From: Tanticharoenia sakaeratensis NBRC 103193
Lineage (GTDB): Bacteria > Pseudomonadota > Alphaproteobacteria > Acetobacterales > Acetobacteraceae
DNA: 35,643 nt
Reading direction: 5' to 3'
Assembly (NCBI RefSeq): GCF_000963885.1
Contig: NZ_BALE01000052.1
Coordinates: 1 to 35,643 of the forward strand
The notes under the pieces were generated by a model that was given only the letters and a program-made list of their open reading frames with translations, had not been told where the DNA came from and ran no database searches. Positions 25,081-33,044 of this stretch are shown one piece after another; position 1 is the stretch's first letter; each line of letters opens with the position of its first letter. A program made the translations under genes and the position numbers.

Positions 25081-25986
25081 TCAGCCCAGCTCGGACTGGA
25101 ACTGCGGCACGATCTCGAAGAGATCGCCCACGATCCCATAATCCGCGACCTGGAAGATCGGCGCGTCGGGATCCTTGTTGATCGCCACGATCACGCGGCT
25201 GTCCTTCATGCCCGCCAGATGCTGGATCGCACCGGACAGGCCGATCGCGATATACAGCTCGGGCGCCACGATCTTGCCGGTCTGCCCGACCTGCATCTCG
25301 TTGGGTGCGAACCCGGAATCCACCGCCGCGCGCGATGCGCCGATGGCCGCCCCGAGACGATCCGCAAGCGGCTCCAGCAGCTTGAAGTGCTCGGCATCGC
25401 GCAAGCCCCGGCCACCTGACACCACAACCCGCGCCGCCTCCAGCTCCGGCCGCTCGGACTGCGACAGCTCCATGCCCTCGAACCGCACGTCGACACCGGC
25501 ATCCGGCCCCGACACGCCCTCGACAGACGCCGCACCTGTTCCCTCGGCCACGGGATCGAAATTCGCTGCCCGCACCGTCAGAACCTTGATCGCATCGCGC
25601 GAGCGCACGGTCGCCAGGGCATTGCCGGCATAGATCGGACGCTGGAACGTGTCCGCATCCACGATCGCGATCACTTCGGTAATCGGCTGCACATCCAGAA
25701 GACCCGCCAGACGCGGCAGGACATTCTTGCCGAACGACGTCGCGCCACCCACGACATGGCTGTAGCCCGTCGCCAGTTGCGCCAGCAGCGCCGCCACAGC
25801 CTCGGCCTGCGTCGCGCAATCGGCCTTCAGGACGCGCGCCACACCATCCAGACGCGATGCCGCTTCCGCACCCTCGCCGATCACCAGCACATCGACATCG
25901 CCGAACGCACGCGCCGCGGCCACCGCCGAACGCGATGCCTGGCGCACCGCGCCCTGTTCGATCTCGAGCAGAACCAGAGCCGTCAT
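25081..25986 (-). CDS. etfA: Electron transfer flavoprotein alpha subunit
   Basis: A 301-residue soluble FAD-binding protein that, with EtfB, passes electrons from acyl-CoA and related flavin dehydrogenases to ETF-ubiquinone oxidoreductase. The C-terminal signature is complete: [56 protein letters not shown], and VVSGGRGL precedes it. Length is normal for the family. The start lies two bases beyond the etfB stop, so translation is probably coupled. No dehydrogenase partner gene is adjacent. Confidence 0.97.
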   Translation of the reverse strand: MTALVLLEIEQGAVRQASRSAVAAARAFGDVDVLVIGEGAEAASRLDGVARVLKADCATQAEAVAALLAQLATGYSHVVGGATSFGKNVLPRLAGLLDVQPITEVIAIVDADTFQRPIYAGNALATVRSRDAIKVLTVRAANFDPVAEGTGAASVEGVSGPDAGVDVRFEGMELSQSERPELEAARVVVSGGRGLRDAEHFKLLEPLADRLGAAIGASRAAVDSGFAPNEMQVGQTGKIVAPELYIAIGLSGAIQHLAGMKDSRVIVAINKDPDAPIFQVADYGIVGDLFEIVPQFQSELG

Positions 25987-25988
25987 GA

Positions 25989-26738
25989 TCAGACCACCTT
26001 CGCTTCGTTGCGGAGCTTGCTCACCAGTTCGGCGGCCGATCCCACCACGACACCCGCCTTGCGCACGGGCGGCTCCACCACCTCGACCACGCTCAGCCGG
26101 GGCGCGGTATCGACGCCGAGTTCGTCTGCCGGAACCGTCGCGAGCGGCTTCTTGCGCGCCTTCATGATGTTCGGCATCGACGCATAGCGCGGCTCGTTCA
26201 GACGCAGATCCGCCGTCACGACCGCCGGCAGCGCCACCGACAGCGTCTCGTGTCCACCGTCGATCTCACGCGTTACCCGCGCCCGGCCGTCGGACACCTC
26301 GACCACGCTCGCGAATGCCGCCTGCGGCCAGCCCAGCTTCGCCGCCAGGATCTGGCCCGTCGCATTCATGTCGTCGTCGATCGCCTGCTTGCCCATCATG
26401 ACGAGCGACGGCTCCTCACGGGCGACCATGGCCGCCAGAAGCTTCGCCACCGCCAGCGGCTCCAGCGCCTCGTCGGTCTGCACCAGGATCGCCCGGTCCG
26501 CGCCGACCGCCATCGCGGTCCGCAGCACCGACTGGCAGTCGGCATTGCCGATCGACACCGCCACGACCTCGGTCGCCTGACCGCGCTCGCGCAGCCGCAC
26601 GGCTTCCTCGAGGGCGATCTCGTCGAACGGGTTCATCGACATCTTGACACCGGATGTCTCGACACCGCTGTGGTCCGCCTTCACGCGCACCTTCACGTTG
26701 TAATCGACCACCCGCTTGATCGGGACCAGAACCTTCAT
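25989..26738 (-). CDS. etfB: Electron transfer flavoprotein beta subunit
   Basis: A 249-residue AMP-binding partner of EtfA. The opening [20 protein letters not shown], the [14 protein letters not shown] segment and [26 protein letters not shown] are characteristic. The start was chosen at the family's usual opening Met; the frame could start ten codons earlier at 26768, which would add a non-conserved extension. It is the first gene of the etfBA pair and is divergent from the PAS-GGDEF-EAL gene across a 310-base region containing a palindrome. Confidence 0.97.
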   Translation of the reverse strand: MKVLVPIKRVVDYNVKVRVKADHSGVETSGVKMSMNPFDEIALEEAVRLRERGQATEVVAVSIGNADCQSVLRTAMAVGADRAILVQTDEALEPLAVAKLLAAMVAREEPSLVMMGKQAIDDDMNATGQILAAKLGWPQAAFASVVEVSDGRARVTREIDGGHETLSVALPAVVTADLRLNEPRYASMPNIMKARKKPLATVPADELGVDTAPRLSVVEVVEPPVRKAGVVVGSAAELVSKLRNEAKVV

Positions 26739-27048
26739 CGCCTCGCTCGTCACTCGCTTGCTTGTCATCCGTCAGGGCGCCCGGTTTGTAGCGCCTGCGC
26801 CCGACGATGTCACATCCGGCATGCAAAATCCCCGGCTCGCGAAATTTATCACCATTCCGGCGGCAGGCCTTAGCGATTGATTCATCAATTGCACCGATGA
26901 TCGGCGCCGAAGCCGCCCGAAACGCGGGTCCGGCAGGAACCATGCAGTCCCGATCGCCCGGCCGGCAGCGGAACAGGGCCCTGCCCCGACAGGTCACGCA
27001 GGTTCCGAAGCGGCGCGAACATGGCGTCCTCAGGAAAGCACCCGATCG
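26739..27048. promoter_or_regulatory. Divergent region etfBA / cyclic-di-GMP gene with a 20-base palindrome
   Basis: This interval drives both divergent genes. The main feature is GCGATTGATTCATCAATTGC at 26873-26892, nearly symmetrical over its whole length (one mismatch pair), lying about midway, 135 bases from etfB and 156 from the other start. The core TTGAT-N2-ATCAA resembles an FNR site but the spacer is two rather than four bases. No gene is seen. Confidence 0.5.
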
Positions 27049-29610
27049 ATGCAGCCGCTGCCCGACCTTGCTCCAGTCCCTGCCACCGTTCCTGCCACAG
27101 TCCCGGTTCCGGTCCCCGGCACCCTCCGCCCGAACGATGACTCGCTCTATCGGATGCTGGTCCAGAACGTCACCGATTTCGCGATCTACCTTCTCAGCCC
27201 GGACGGCATCGTCACGAACTGGAACGCCGGCGCCCAGCGCGCCAAGGGCTACCTCCCGGAAGAGATCGTCGGCCAGCATTTCTCCCGCTTCTACCTCGAG
27301 GAAGATCGCGCGGCCGACCTTCCCGACCGCGCGCTGGCCATCGCCCGGCGGGACGGCAAGTTCGAGGACGAGGGCTGGCGCCTGCGCAAGGACGGCTCCC
27401 GCCTGCGCGCCCACGTCGTGATCGATCCCGTCTATGACGAAACCGACACCCTGATCGGCTTCGCCAAGATCACCCGCGACATCACGGCGCAATATGAAGC
27501 CCGGCGCGCCGCCGACGAACAGACGCGCAATTTCCGCCTGCTCGCCCAGGGCGTGACGGATCATTCGATCTACATGCTGGACACACAGGGCCGCGTCTCG
27601 AACTGGAACGCAGGTGCCGAGCGGACCAAGGGCTACGCTGCCCAGGACATCGTCGGGCGGCATTTCTCGATCTTCTACACAGCCGATGACCGTCAGGCAG
27701 GCCTGCCCTACCGTGGCCTCGCGACCGCACTCGCCCGCGGCAAGTTCGAGAACGAGGGCTGGCGCGTCCGGCGGGACGGTTCATGCTTCTGGGCGCTGGT
27801 CACGATCGATCCGATCTACGACGAGCACCAGCGCCATATCGGTTTTGCAAACATCACGCACGACCTGACCAGCCACAAGAACCAGCTCGACCAGATCAAG
27901 GCGATGCGGGACAATCTCGATCTGGCGCTGGCCCACATGTCCCAAGGGCTGTGCCTGTTCGACAGCCACGAATGCCTCGTCGTCCGCAACAGCCGGTTCA
28001 CGGAACTTCTGGCCCTCGACGGCGCCGCCCTGCCGCCCGGCAGCACATACACGGACCTGCTCTGGCTCATGCATGCCCGCAGTTCCGCCAGCGCCGAACA
28101 GATCGCCGCCCGCGTGAGCGAGGCACGCGCGCGCCATCTCACGGCCAGCACCGTTCCCGCCCATCAGCAGGAATACACGCTCAACGGGCGCATCATCACC
28201 ATCAGCGACCGCTTCCTGCCCGACGGCGGCTGGGTCTCCACGATCGACGACGTCACCGAGCGCCGCGAGATGGAACGCGAGGTCGTCCACCTCGCCCATC
28301 ATGACGTCCTGACCGACCTGCCGAACCGCGCCGCCTTCCAGACCCGTCTGACCGAGACGCTGACAAACCCCGGCCGCACCACGTCCTGCGCCCTGATCTA
28401 TATCGATCTGGACCGCTTCAAGCAGATCAACGACAGTTTCGGCCATCCCATGGGCGATGAAGTCCTCCGGATCACGGCCGGCCGCATCCGCGAGAACGTA
28501 CGCCCGCGCGATACTGTCGCCCGTCTCGGCGGCGACGAATTCGTCATCCTCTGTCAGGACGTCTACGAAGATCGCGACGCCGAAAGCCTGGCGGAACGTC
28601 TGGCACGCGACCTCTCGCGCCCGCTCGACCTCACCTGCGGCACGATTGCGACAAGCGCCAGCATCGGCGTCGCCATGGCCGGCCCCGACGACACCGATGC
28701 CGAGGCCCTGATCCACCACGCCGATCTGGCGATGTATGCCGCCAAGGACGCCGGCCGCGGCCGCGCCCTGCGCTACGAGCCGGGCATGCGCGAAGCGCTG
28801 CAGAAACGGCGCGCGCTCGAACACGATCTGCGCGAGAGCCTCGAAAACGACGGGTTCGCGCTCGTCTATCAGCCCGTCGTCGATACGAAGACCGGACGGA
28901 TCACCAGCTTCGAGACCCTCCTGCGCTGGCACCATCCGGTGCGCGGCAACATCCCGCCCATCGATTTCATCCCGTTCGCCGAGGAAATCGGTCTCATGCC
29001 GCGCATCGACGACTGGGTCATGCGGACGGCCTGCCGACAGGCCACCCACTGGCGCGAGGATATCGGCGTCTCCGTCAATCTCTCGCCCACCCGCCTCCGC
29101 CTGCCGGGCCTTGTGGACGCCGTGCGCATCACGCTGGCCGACTGCGGACTGGCACCCGAACGTCTCGAGATCGAGATCACAGAAACCAGCATGATCGCCG
29201 ATCTCGACAACGCGCGCACTGTCCTGGGCGAACTGCGCGCGCTCGGCGTCAAGATCGCGATGGACGATTTCGGGACGGGCTATTCATCGCTCAGCTTCCT
29301 GCGGGAAATTCCCTTCACCCGCATCAAGATCGATCGCAGCTTCATCAACGATCTCGGCGAAAGTGCGGAGGCCACGGCCATCGTCCGCGCGATCGCGGGC
29401 ATCTGCAACAGCCTCGACGTTCACGTCACGGCCGAGGGCGTCGAAACCGACAATCAGGCCAACCTCCTGCGGCGCGAAGGCTGCTTCGAACATCAGGGCT
29501 ACCTTATCAGCCGCCCCTGCCCCCCGCAGGACATCGACGAGTGGATCCGCGCGTTCGACGCGGCACCGGCAGCCGTCGACACCCGCAACGTCACGCGTCT
29601 GGTGTCCTGA
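27049..29610 (+). CDS. Triple-PAS diguanylate cyclase / cyclic-di-GMP phosphodiesterase (GGDEF-EAL)
   Basis: An 853-residue cytoplasmic protein without membrane segments. A Pro/Val-rich start (1-25) precedes two tandem near-identical PAS domains (about 30-150 and 158-275, each with NWNAGA-R-KGY...IVG-HFS-FY and GF--IT-D-T), then a PAS_7-like domain (about 290-405: MSQGLCLFDSHECLVVRNSRF). GGDEF is intact at 494-498 and the inhibitory site RPRD at 485-488 is kept. The EAL domain carries ETLLRW (Glu622), EITETS, DDFGTGYSS (739-), KIDRSFI and AEGVET, so metal ligands look present though EAL reads ETL. In acetic acid bacteria such proteins tune cellulose synthesis; a role here is inference. The two similar PAS domains have no obvious heme-binding signature I can confirm by eye. 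The start has only AGGAAAG 13 bases upstream. Confidence 0.93.
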   Translation: MQPLPDLAPVPATVPATVPVPVPGTLRPNDDSLYRMLVQNVTDFAIYLLSPDGIVTNWNAGAQRAKGYLPEEIVGQHFSRFYLEEDRAADLPDRALAIARRDGKFEDEGWRLRKDGSRLRAHVVIDPVYDETDTLIGFAKITRDITAQYEARRAADEQTRNFRLLAQGVTDHSIYMLDTQGRVSNWNAGAERTKGYAAQDIVGRHFSIFYTADDRQAGLPYRGLATALARGKFENEGWRVRRDGSCFWALVTIDPIYDEHQRHIGFANITHDLTSHKNQLDQIKAMRDNLDLALAHMSQGLCLFDSHECLVVRNSRFTELLALDGAALPPGSTYTDLLWLMHARSSASAEQIAARVSEARARHLTASTVPAHQQEYTLNGRIITISDRFLPDGGWVSTIDDVTERREMEREVVHLAHHDVLTDLPNRAAFQTRLTETLTNPGRTTSCALIYIDLDRFKQINDSFGHPMGDEVLRITAGRIRENVRPRDTVARLGGDEFVILCQDVYEDRDAESLAERLARDLSRPLDLTCGTIATSASIGVAMAGPDDTDAEALIHHADLAMYAAKDAGRGRALRYEPGMREALQKRRALEHDLRESLENDGFALVYQPVVDTKTGRITSFETLLRWHHPVRGNIPPIDFIPFAEEIGLMPRIDDWVMRTACRQATHWREDIGVSVNLSPTRLRLPGLVDAVRITLADCGLAPERLEIEITETSMIADLDNARTVLGELRALGVKIAMDDFGTGYSSLSFLREIPFTRIKIDRSFINDLGESAEATAIVRAIAGICNSLDVHVTAEGVETDNQANLLRREGCFEHQGYLISRPCPPQDIDEWIRAFDAAPAAVDTRNVTRLVS

Positions 29611-29735
29611 CGACAGGCCCAGCCGCCGCTCCTGAAAACGGAACAGTCATCGTCTTCCGGACAGGCGCATCATGCCCGGTTCCGATAACGACCAATGTGC
29701 ATCGATGTGGAAAATACCGGAGGCGGGGCACGAAA

Positions 29736-29811
<76 letters not shown>

Positions 29812-29843
29812 ATAGGCGTGCCGCCCGGCCTCCGGTGTGCGGC

Positions 29844-29872
29844 CTTATACTGATGCGATCCTTATCGCTCAA
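29844..29872 (-). promoter_or_regulatory. Sigma-70-type promoter of tRNA-Lys
   Basis: On the minus strand TTGAGC (29867-29872) is followed after exactly 17 bases by TATAAG (29844-29849). Transcription would start about 25 bases ahead of the tRNA. It is the clearest promoter in the window. Confidence 0.75.
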
Positions 29873-29875
29873 GCC

Positions 29876-29902
29876 AAAAAACCACGCACCACGCGGTTTT
29901 TT
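29876..29902. terminator. A/T-armed hairpin between the tRNA promoter and aldA
   Basis: AAAAAACC (29876-29883) pairs with GGTTTTTT (29895-29902). The symmetrical A-tract/T-tract form is that of a bidirectional intrinsic terminator. It lies just upstream of the tRNA -35 box and 78 bases before aldA, so it may insulate the two units or attenuate transcription entering aldA. Confidence 0.6.
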
Positions 29903-29979
29903 TCGCCCAGGGACGATGAAACTTCCCCGGCGCATACCGTTCGAATCCCTGAAATCGATCGATACGAAAGGGAAAGTCC

Positions 29980-31428
29980 ATGTCCGGACAGCAAAATTAC
30001 GATCTGTTCATTGACGGAAGCTGGACGCGCCCGGCCTCCGGCCAGACCCTGGCGGTGGAAAATCCGGCGACGGGCGAAACGATCGCCCATGTCGCCCGCG
30101 GCAACGAGACGGACGTTAATCGCGCCGTCAGCGCGGCAGAGGCCGCCTTCCCGGCCTGGAGCCGCCTGGTCGCCACTGAACGCGCGGATTACCTCTATCG
30201 CCTGAAGGACCTCATCGAACGCGACGCGGAAGATTTCGCCCGCACGATCTCGACCGAGATGGGCAAGCCGATCAAGGAAGCCTGCGTCGAGGTCGCGTTC
30301 GCCACCGGCCTGCTGCGCTTCGCCGCGGAAAACGTCCGCCGCCTGCAGGGCGAGATCATTCCGGGCAGCCGTCCGGGCGAGAAGATCCTGATCGAGCGCA
30401 AGCCCGTGGGCGTCGTCGGCGCCATCGCCGCCTGGAACTTCCCGCTGGCGCTGACCTGCCGCAAGCTCGGCCCGGCACTTGCCGCCGGCAACACCATCGT
30501 CGTCAAGCCGCACGAGATGACGCCGATCGCCAGCCTCAAGCTCGCGAAGCTCGTCGAGGAGGCCGGCATCCCGAAGGGCGTCGTCAACATCGTGACCGGT
30601 GACGGCCCCGAGGTCGGCGTGCCCCTCGTCGCGCACCCCGGGACACGCCTCATCACCATGACCGGCAGCACGCCCGCCGGGAAGAAGATCATGGCGGCCG
30701 CGGCCGAACACCTGAAGATCGTGCGCCTCGAACTGGGTGGAAAGGCGCCCTTCATCGTCGCGGACGACGCCGACCTGAACCGCGCGGCCGAAGCCGCCGT
30801 GCTCGCCCGTTTCGGCAATGCGGGCCAGGTCTGCACCGCCAACGAACGCACCTATGTGGATGCCGGAGTCTACGACGAGTTCGTCGGCAAGATCACCGAC
30901 CGCATCCACGCGCTGAAGGTCGGCAACCCTCTCGACGAGGCAACCGACATGGGCCCCAAGGTCTGCGGCCCGGAACTCGAAAAGGTGGACAAGATGGTCA
31001 AGCGCGCCGTCGAGCAGGGCGCCACGCTCGTCTTCGGCGGCCATCGCCTGACCGGCGGCCTTTACGACAAGGGTCAGTTCTACGCCCCGACCCTGCTGAC
31101 CGGCGTCACGCACGAGATGGACATCGCCCATGACGAAGTCTTCGGCCCCGTCATGATCGTCATGAAGACCAGCTCGTTCGAGGACGCGATCACCAAGGCG
31201 AACGACTGCCGCTACGGCCTCTCGGCCTACGTCTTCACCGAAAGCCTCGAGCGCATCATGCGGATGTCGAACGAACTCGACTTCGGCGAAATCTACGTCA
31301 ATCGCGAAAGCGGCGAAGCGCCGCAAGGCTTCCACCACGGCTACCGCGACAGCGGCGTCGGCGGCGAGGACGGCCAGCACGGCCTCGAAGCCTATGTCGA
31401 GACGAAGACGATCTACCTGAACGCCTGA
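29980..31428 (+). CDS. aldA: NAD-dependent aldehyde dehydrogenase, AldA type (lactaldehyde/glycolaldehyde)
   Basis: A 482-residue cytosolic dehydrogenase. Catalytic residues are Cys285 (GQVCTANER), Glu251 (LELGGKAPF) and Asn153 (AAWNFPL). The C-terminus FGEIYVNRESGEAPQGFHHGYRDSGVGGEDGQHGLEAYVETKTIYLNA closely follows E. coli AldA (INRE-EA-QGFH-GW--SG-GG-DG-HGL--Y--T--VYL), and the length differs from it by only a few residues, so lactaldehyde or glycolaldehyde oxidation to lactate or glycolate is the best call. GGGA lies seven bases upstream of the start. It is followed by a strong hairpin and has no operon partner in the same direction. A link to glycolate metabolism shared with the GhrA-like enzyme is possible. 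Confidence 0.93.
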   Translation: MSGQQNYDLFIDGSWTRPASGQTLAVENPATGETIAHVARGNETDVNRAVSAAEAAFPAWSRLVATERADYLYRLKDLIERDAEDFARTISTEMGKPIKEACVEVAFATGLLRFAAENVRRLQGEIIPGSRPGEKILIERKPVGVVGAIAAWNFPLALTCRKLGPALAAGNTIVVKPHEMTPIASLKLAKLVEEAGIPKGVVNIVTGDGPEVGVPLVAHPGTRLITMTGSTPAGKKIMAAAAEHLKIVRLELGGKAPFIVADDADLNRAAEAAVLARFGNAGQVCTANERTYVDAGVYDEFVGKITDRIHALKVGNPLDEATDMGPKVCGPELEKVDKMVKRAVEQGATLVFGGHRLTGGLYDKGQFYAPTLLTGVTHEMDIAHDEVFGPVMIVMKTSSFEDAITKANDCRYGLSAYVFTESLERIMRMSNELDFGEIYVNRESGEAPQGFHHGYRDSGVGGEDGQHGLEAYVETKTIYLNA

Positions 31429-31437
31429 TCCCCAGAC

Positions 31438-31470
31438 CCGTGCCCCGAAGGATCCTCTTTCGGGGCACGG
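31438..31470. terminator. Twelve-base perfect hairpin after aldA
   Basis: CCGTGCCCCGAA (31438-31449) pairs with TTCGGGGCACGG (31459-31470) around a nine-base loop, starting ten bases after the aldA stop. It has no T-run. The convergent Hint gene ends 58 bases further on, so it can serve both transcripts. Confidence 0.7.
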
Positions 31471-31528
31471 CCGTCTCGCGGCCCTGGGTCGTGAAACCGG
31501 CCCCGCACGAAGCGGCGCCAGACTCTGG

Positions 31529-32620
31529 TCAGGCAGCAGGAACAGCCAGGCAGGCCTCGACCTGACAGCAGCCCGATGCCACGACCTGCACCGCCAGCAT
31601 CCGCACGCTGCCGCTCAACGACATCCCCAGCGGCACAAATGCATCCCCGGTGGTCCAGCGCATCGGCGCGCTTTCGACCATGCTCCAGCCGTCCAGATCC
31701 GCATCGTGCAGATGAGTCGAAATCTCGACCTGCTGCACGTCGCTGTGCAGCGAGATCGCACCCACCAGCACACCCAGCGTCCGCCGGTCGTCGATGAAAG
31801 CCCCACCCCGATCCGCCGGACAGGACGTCCCCGACCGCAGCCGAACCGATTGCACATCGCCGGGCAGTATGAAGCGGGCGACGCCCCCGCGCACGGTCAG
31901 CGGCGCGATGACCTCCCCGGTATCCGTCACCACACGCAGCCCCGCATCCGAAGCCAGCCCCGCCGATGCCGCCGCAACCCCGGCACGTCGTGCGACCTCC
32001 TGATAGACTGCGGAAACAGCCATGGGCGATGCCGTGACGAGCGGGCTCTCACCGGCCGACGCTGCGGCCCAGCCGGATTTCTGCCACTCGATACGAAGAC
32101 ACAGGTAACTGCGCATCTCGCGCTCGATCACGACCGAGACACCGTTCACCAGCATGCGCGCTGGCACCAGCGCACCATCGAGCACCAGACACTGATCCTG
32201 CAGGAGCAGCAGGTCCCGCGACGGCACACCATCCGCCAGCGCCCCCGCCTTCACGCGCACCGGATACAGCACGTCCCGTCGCCGATGAGACGCAGCATCC
32301 ACCTGCCGATGCTCGACCCGCGCCACGATCCGCGGCCCACGCGGCGTCAGGACGGTCGCACCGGGCGACAGACCCTCCACGGCCTCGCTCCCGGCCAGCG
32401 TCGCAATCCGCAGTCCCTGCACGAATACCGCCGCGCGATCGCCGTCCCCCGGCGCGTCCCCGCACAGGACAGCCACCCCGTCCGCCATCATCACGGACCC
32501 GGACGCCACATGACGGCGAACATCCGCAAGAGACGCCACATCACGTGCAGCGGCAGACCCCTGAAGGCCGTCCGTGCAACCCGCTTCGATGATGCTGACC
32601 AAACCCGTATGCGTCGCCAT
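31529..32620 (-). CDS. Degenerate Hint-domain protein
   Basis: A 363-residue protein without signal peptide or membrane span. The middle part has the outline of the Hint (intein-like) domain found in many Acetobacteraceae proteins: EGLSPGATVLTPRGPRIVARVEHRQVD...PVRVKAGALADGVPSRDLLLLQD...LDGALVPARMLVNG. Two usual landmarks are altered: the SPDHAV segment reads LQDQCLV, losing its His, and the HDVLLAEGLPAESYLD segment is unrecognisable. Autocleavage is therefore doubtful. The C-terminal part (DDRRTLGVLVGAISL...MRWTTGDAFVPLG) matches the tail module common in this family. The start has GGAG six bases upstream, and two CtrA-like sites precede it. Function unknown. Confidence 0.7.
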   Translation of the reverse strand: MATHTGLVSIIEAGCTDGLQGSAAARDVASLADVRRHVASGSVMMADGVAVLCGDAPGDGDRAAVFVQGLRIATLAGSEAVEGLSPGATVLTPRGPRIVARVEHRQVDAASHRRRDVLYPVRVKAGALADGVPSRDLLLLQDQCLVLDGALVPARMLVNGVSVVIEREMRSYLCLRIEWQKSGWAAASAGESPLVTASPMAVSAVYQEVARRAGVAAASAGLASDAGLRVVTDTGEVIAPLTVRGGVARFILPGDVQSVRLRSGTSCPADRGGAFIDDRRTLGVLVGAISLHSDVQQVEISTHLHDADLDGWSMVESAPMRWTTGDAFVPLGMSLSGSVRMLAVQVVASGCCQVEACLAVPAA

Positions 32621-32696
32621 CAGTCGCTCCAACCGGACCGGGACCGCCGGAAAGCCTCGGCATGCGCTCGAGGGCCTGACGATGCCGACACGCCGG

Positions 32697-32712
32697 TTAA
32701 CGAATTCTTAAC
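32697..32712 (-). promoter_or_regulatory. CtrA-like site, TTAA-N7-TTAAC
   Basis: TTAA, seven bases, TTAAC: an exact match to the alphaproteobacterial CtrA box, readable in both orientations (minus strand ends TTAACC). It lies 77 bases upstream of the Hint gene. Use by CtrA requires that the host has that regulator, which the window does not show. Confidence 0.5.
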
Positions 32713-32781
32713 TCAATGTTCCGCAGGAAGCCCAACGTTCCTCGGGTCTGTCAAGAATAATGCGAATAGATCGGAAAAAGG

Positions 32782-32796
32782 TTAACGGCCTTTAAC
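32782..32796 (-). promoter_or_regulatory. Second CtrA-like site, TTAA-N6-TTAAC
   Basis: TTAA, six bases, TTAAC, 162 bases upstream of the Hint gene and about 250 bases before the protease gene. It shares GGTTAACG with the first site. The spacer is one base short of the consensus. A TTGACA hexamer on the minus strand (32749-32754) lies between the two sites and could be a -35 box, although no good -10 follows. Confidence 0.35.
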
Positions 32797-33044
32797 GAGG
32801 GTCGTCCCGGATGCGCCGCGCAGCCACCAGAAATGCGCGAACCCCGGTGCGATCGGCCGAAAACTCTCGACCGGCATCGGCACACGCATCCAACAAAAAA
32901 CGCGAACGTGACCTGCCACGCGCGCCCGCCCGGAAAGCACCCCGGTTCCCGGACTGGACAAAACGACGCCAGGCTGGATCCTCGCCCTCCACACGGGCCC
33001 AGATACCCGAGCAGCAGGGTTTCACCTAGGAAGAGACCGAAAGC

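Larger units (their letters stand above)
32621..33044. other. Divergent intergenic region, Hint protein / aspartic protease
   Basis: About 420 bases with the promoters of two divergent genes. The half near the Hint gene (32695-32800) is A/T-rich and holds the CtrA-like sites. The rest is G/C-rich and shows open frames encoding basic peptides only. No gene supported. Confidence 0.4.

Noticed and set aside
24745-25419. Plus-strand frame of 224 codons overlapping the small membrane protein and etfA
   Set aside because: It runs through the intrinsic terminator and antisense to etfA; the 47-residue frame with the strong ribosome site is preferred.
26873-26892. FNR/Anr binding site
   Set aside because: The half sites TTGAT and ATCAA are right but the spacer is two bases, not four, so I list it only as a palindrome.
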